From Aurantimonadaceae bacterium (GTDB lineage: Bacteria; Pseudomonadota; Alphaproteobacteria; Rhizobiales; Rhizobiaceae): 5,862 nucleotides of DNA. How positions within the stretch are numbered: the first letter of the stretch is position 1; every line of letters begins with the position of its first letter. The notes under the pieces were generated by a model that saw nothing but the letters and a program-made list of their open reading frames with translations, ran no database searches and was not told where the DNA came from. The DNA lies in the NCBI GenBank assembly GCA_003232595.1, contig QIIJ01000178.1, forward strand, positions 1 to 5,862, read 5' to 3'. This document shows, piece by piece, positions 5,806 through 5,862 of this stretch. The position numbers were made by a program, and so were the translations under genes.

Positions 5806-5862
5806 TGCATTATTTGGTCACCATGTGGGCCAGGCAACGCCATTTTTGCATTTGGCGGATGG
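5786..5862 (+). CDS. matB: 5' end of probable malonyl-CoA synthetase (MatB, acyl-CoA ligase), cut by window edge
   Basis: Only 25 codons are present, in a different frame from the decarboxylase: MSNPLFDALFGHHVGQATPF followed by LHLAD. This opening resembles rhizobial malonyl-CoA synthetases, which begin MSN-LFDA, then a short Gly/Ala-rich stretch, then APF before the first strand of the adenylating fold. AAGGA at 5773-5777, 8 nt upstream of the ATG, supports a real start inside the end of matA (20-nt overlap). If correct, the enzyme makes malonyl-CoA from malonate, CoA and ATP and feeds MatA directly. No catalytic motif falls inside the window, so the call rests on the N-terminus and on its place right after matA. 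Confidence 0.75.
   Translation, partial: MSNPLFDALFGHHVGQATPFLHLAD

Overview
The window reads as chromosomal DNA of a Gram-negative bacterium, most likely an alphaproteobacterium. Base composition by eye is fairly even, so this would be one of the lower-GC members. The lineage is inferred from gene content (a GntR regulator, a TRAP transporter and malonyl-CoA enzymes in the rhizobial mat style) and from the look of the proteins. No phylogenetic marker is present.

Layout. (1) 85-780, plus strand: a stand-alone YiiM-like MOSC-domain protein. (2) 835-1485, minus strand: a FadR-type (FCD) GntR regulator, convergent with the MOSC gene and divergent from everything to its right. (3) 1486-1657: a compact control region. 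It holds two tandem 32-bp repeats, each carrying a TTGTA(T/C)ACAA dyad of the kind bound by FCD-type GntR proteins, followed by a TTGACA -35 box and a strong ribosome binding site. (4) 1658-5862, plus strand: one operon encoding a periplasmic TRAP binding protein, the small (DctQ) and large (DctM) TRAP membrane subunits, malonyl-CoA decarboxylase, and the first 25 codons of what looks like malonyl-CoA synthetase, which runs off the window.

How the genes fit together. The two CoA enzymes define the substrate. MatB would charge malonate to malonyl-CoA with ATP and CoA, and MatA would decarboxylate malonyl-CoA to acetyl-CoA and CO2. The TRAP transporter in the same operon is therefore best read as a malonate importer (MatPQM type), not a generic C4-dicarboxylate system. 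The divergent GntR protein is best read as the malonate-responsive regulator MatR. The four genes after the binding protein are translationally coupled by short overlaps (1, 4 and 20 nt). A strong hairpin with a downstream T8 run lies between the binding protein and the membrane subunits, and probably lowers expression of the latter.

The pathway itself is known (matABC/matR of rhizobia, matPQM of Sinorhizobium). The points most worth a second look are the duplicated operator, the intra-operon hairpin, and the unusual ligand-pocket and cysteine features of the binding protein. I do not see an undescribed system, and no mobile element, CRISPR array, tRNA or rRNA.
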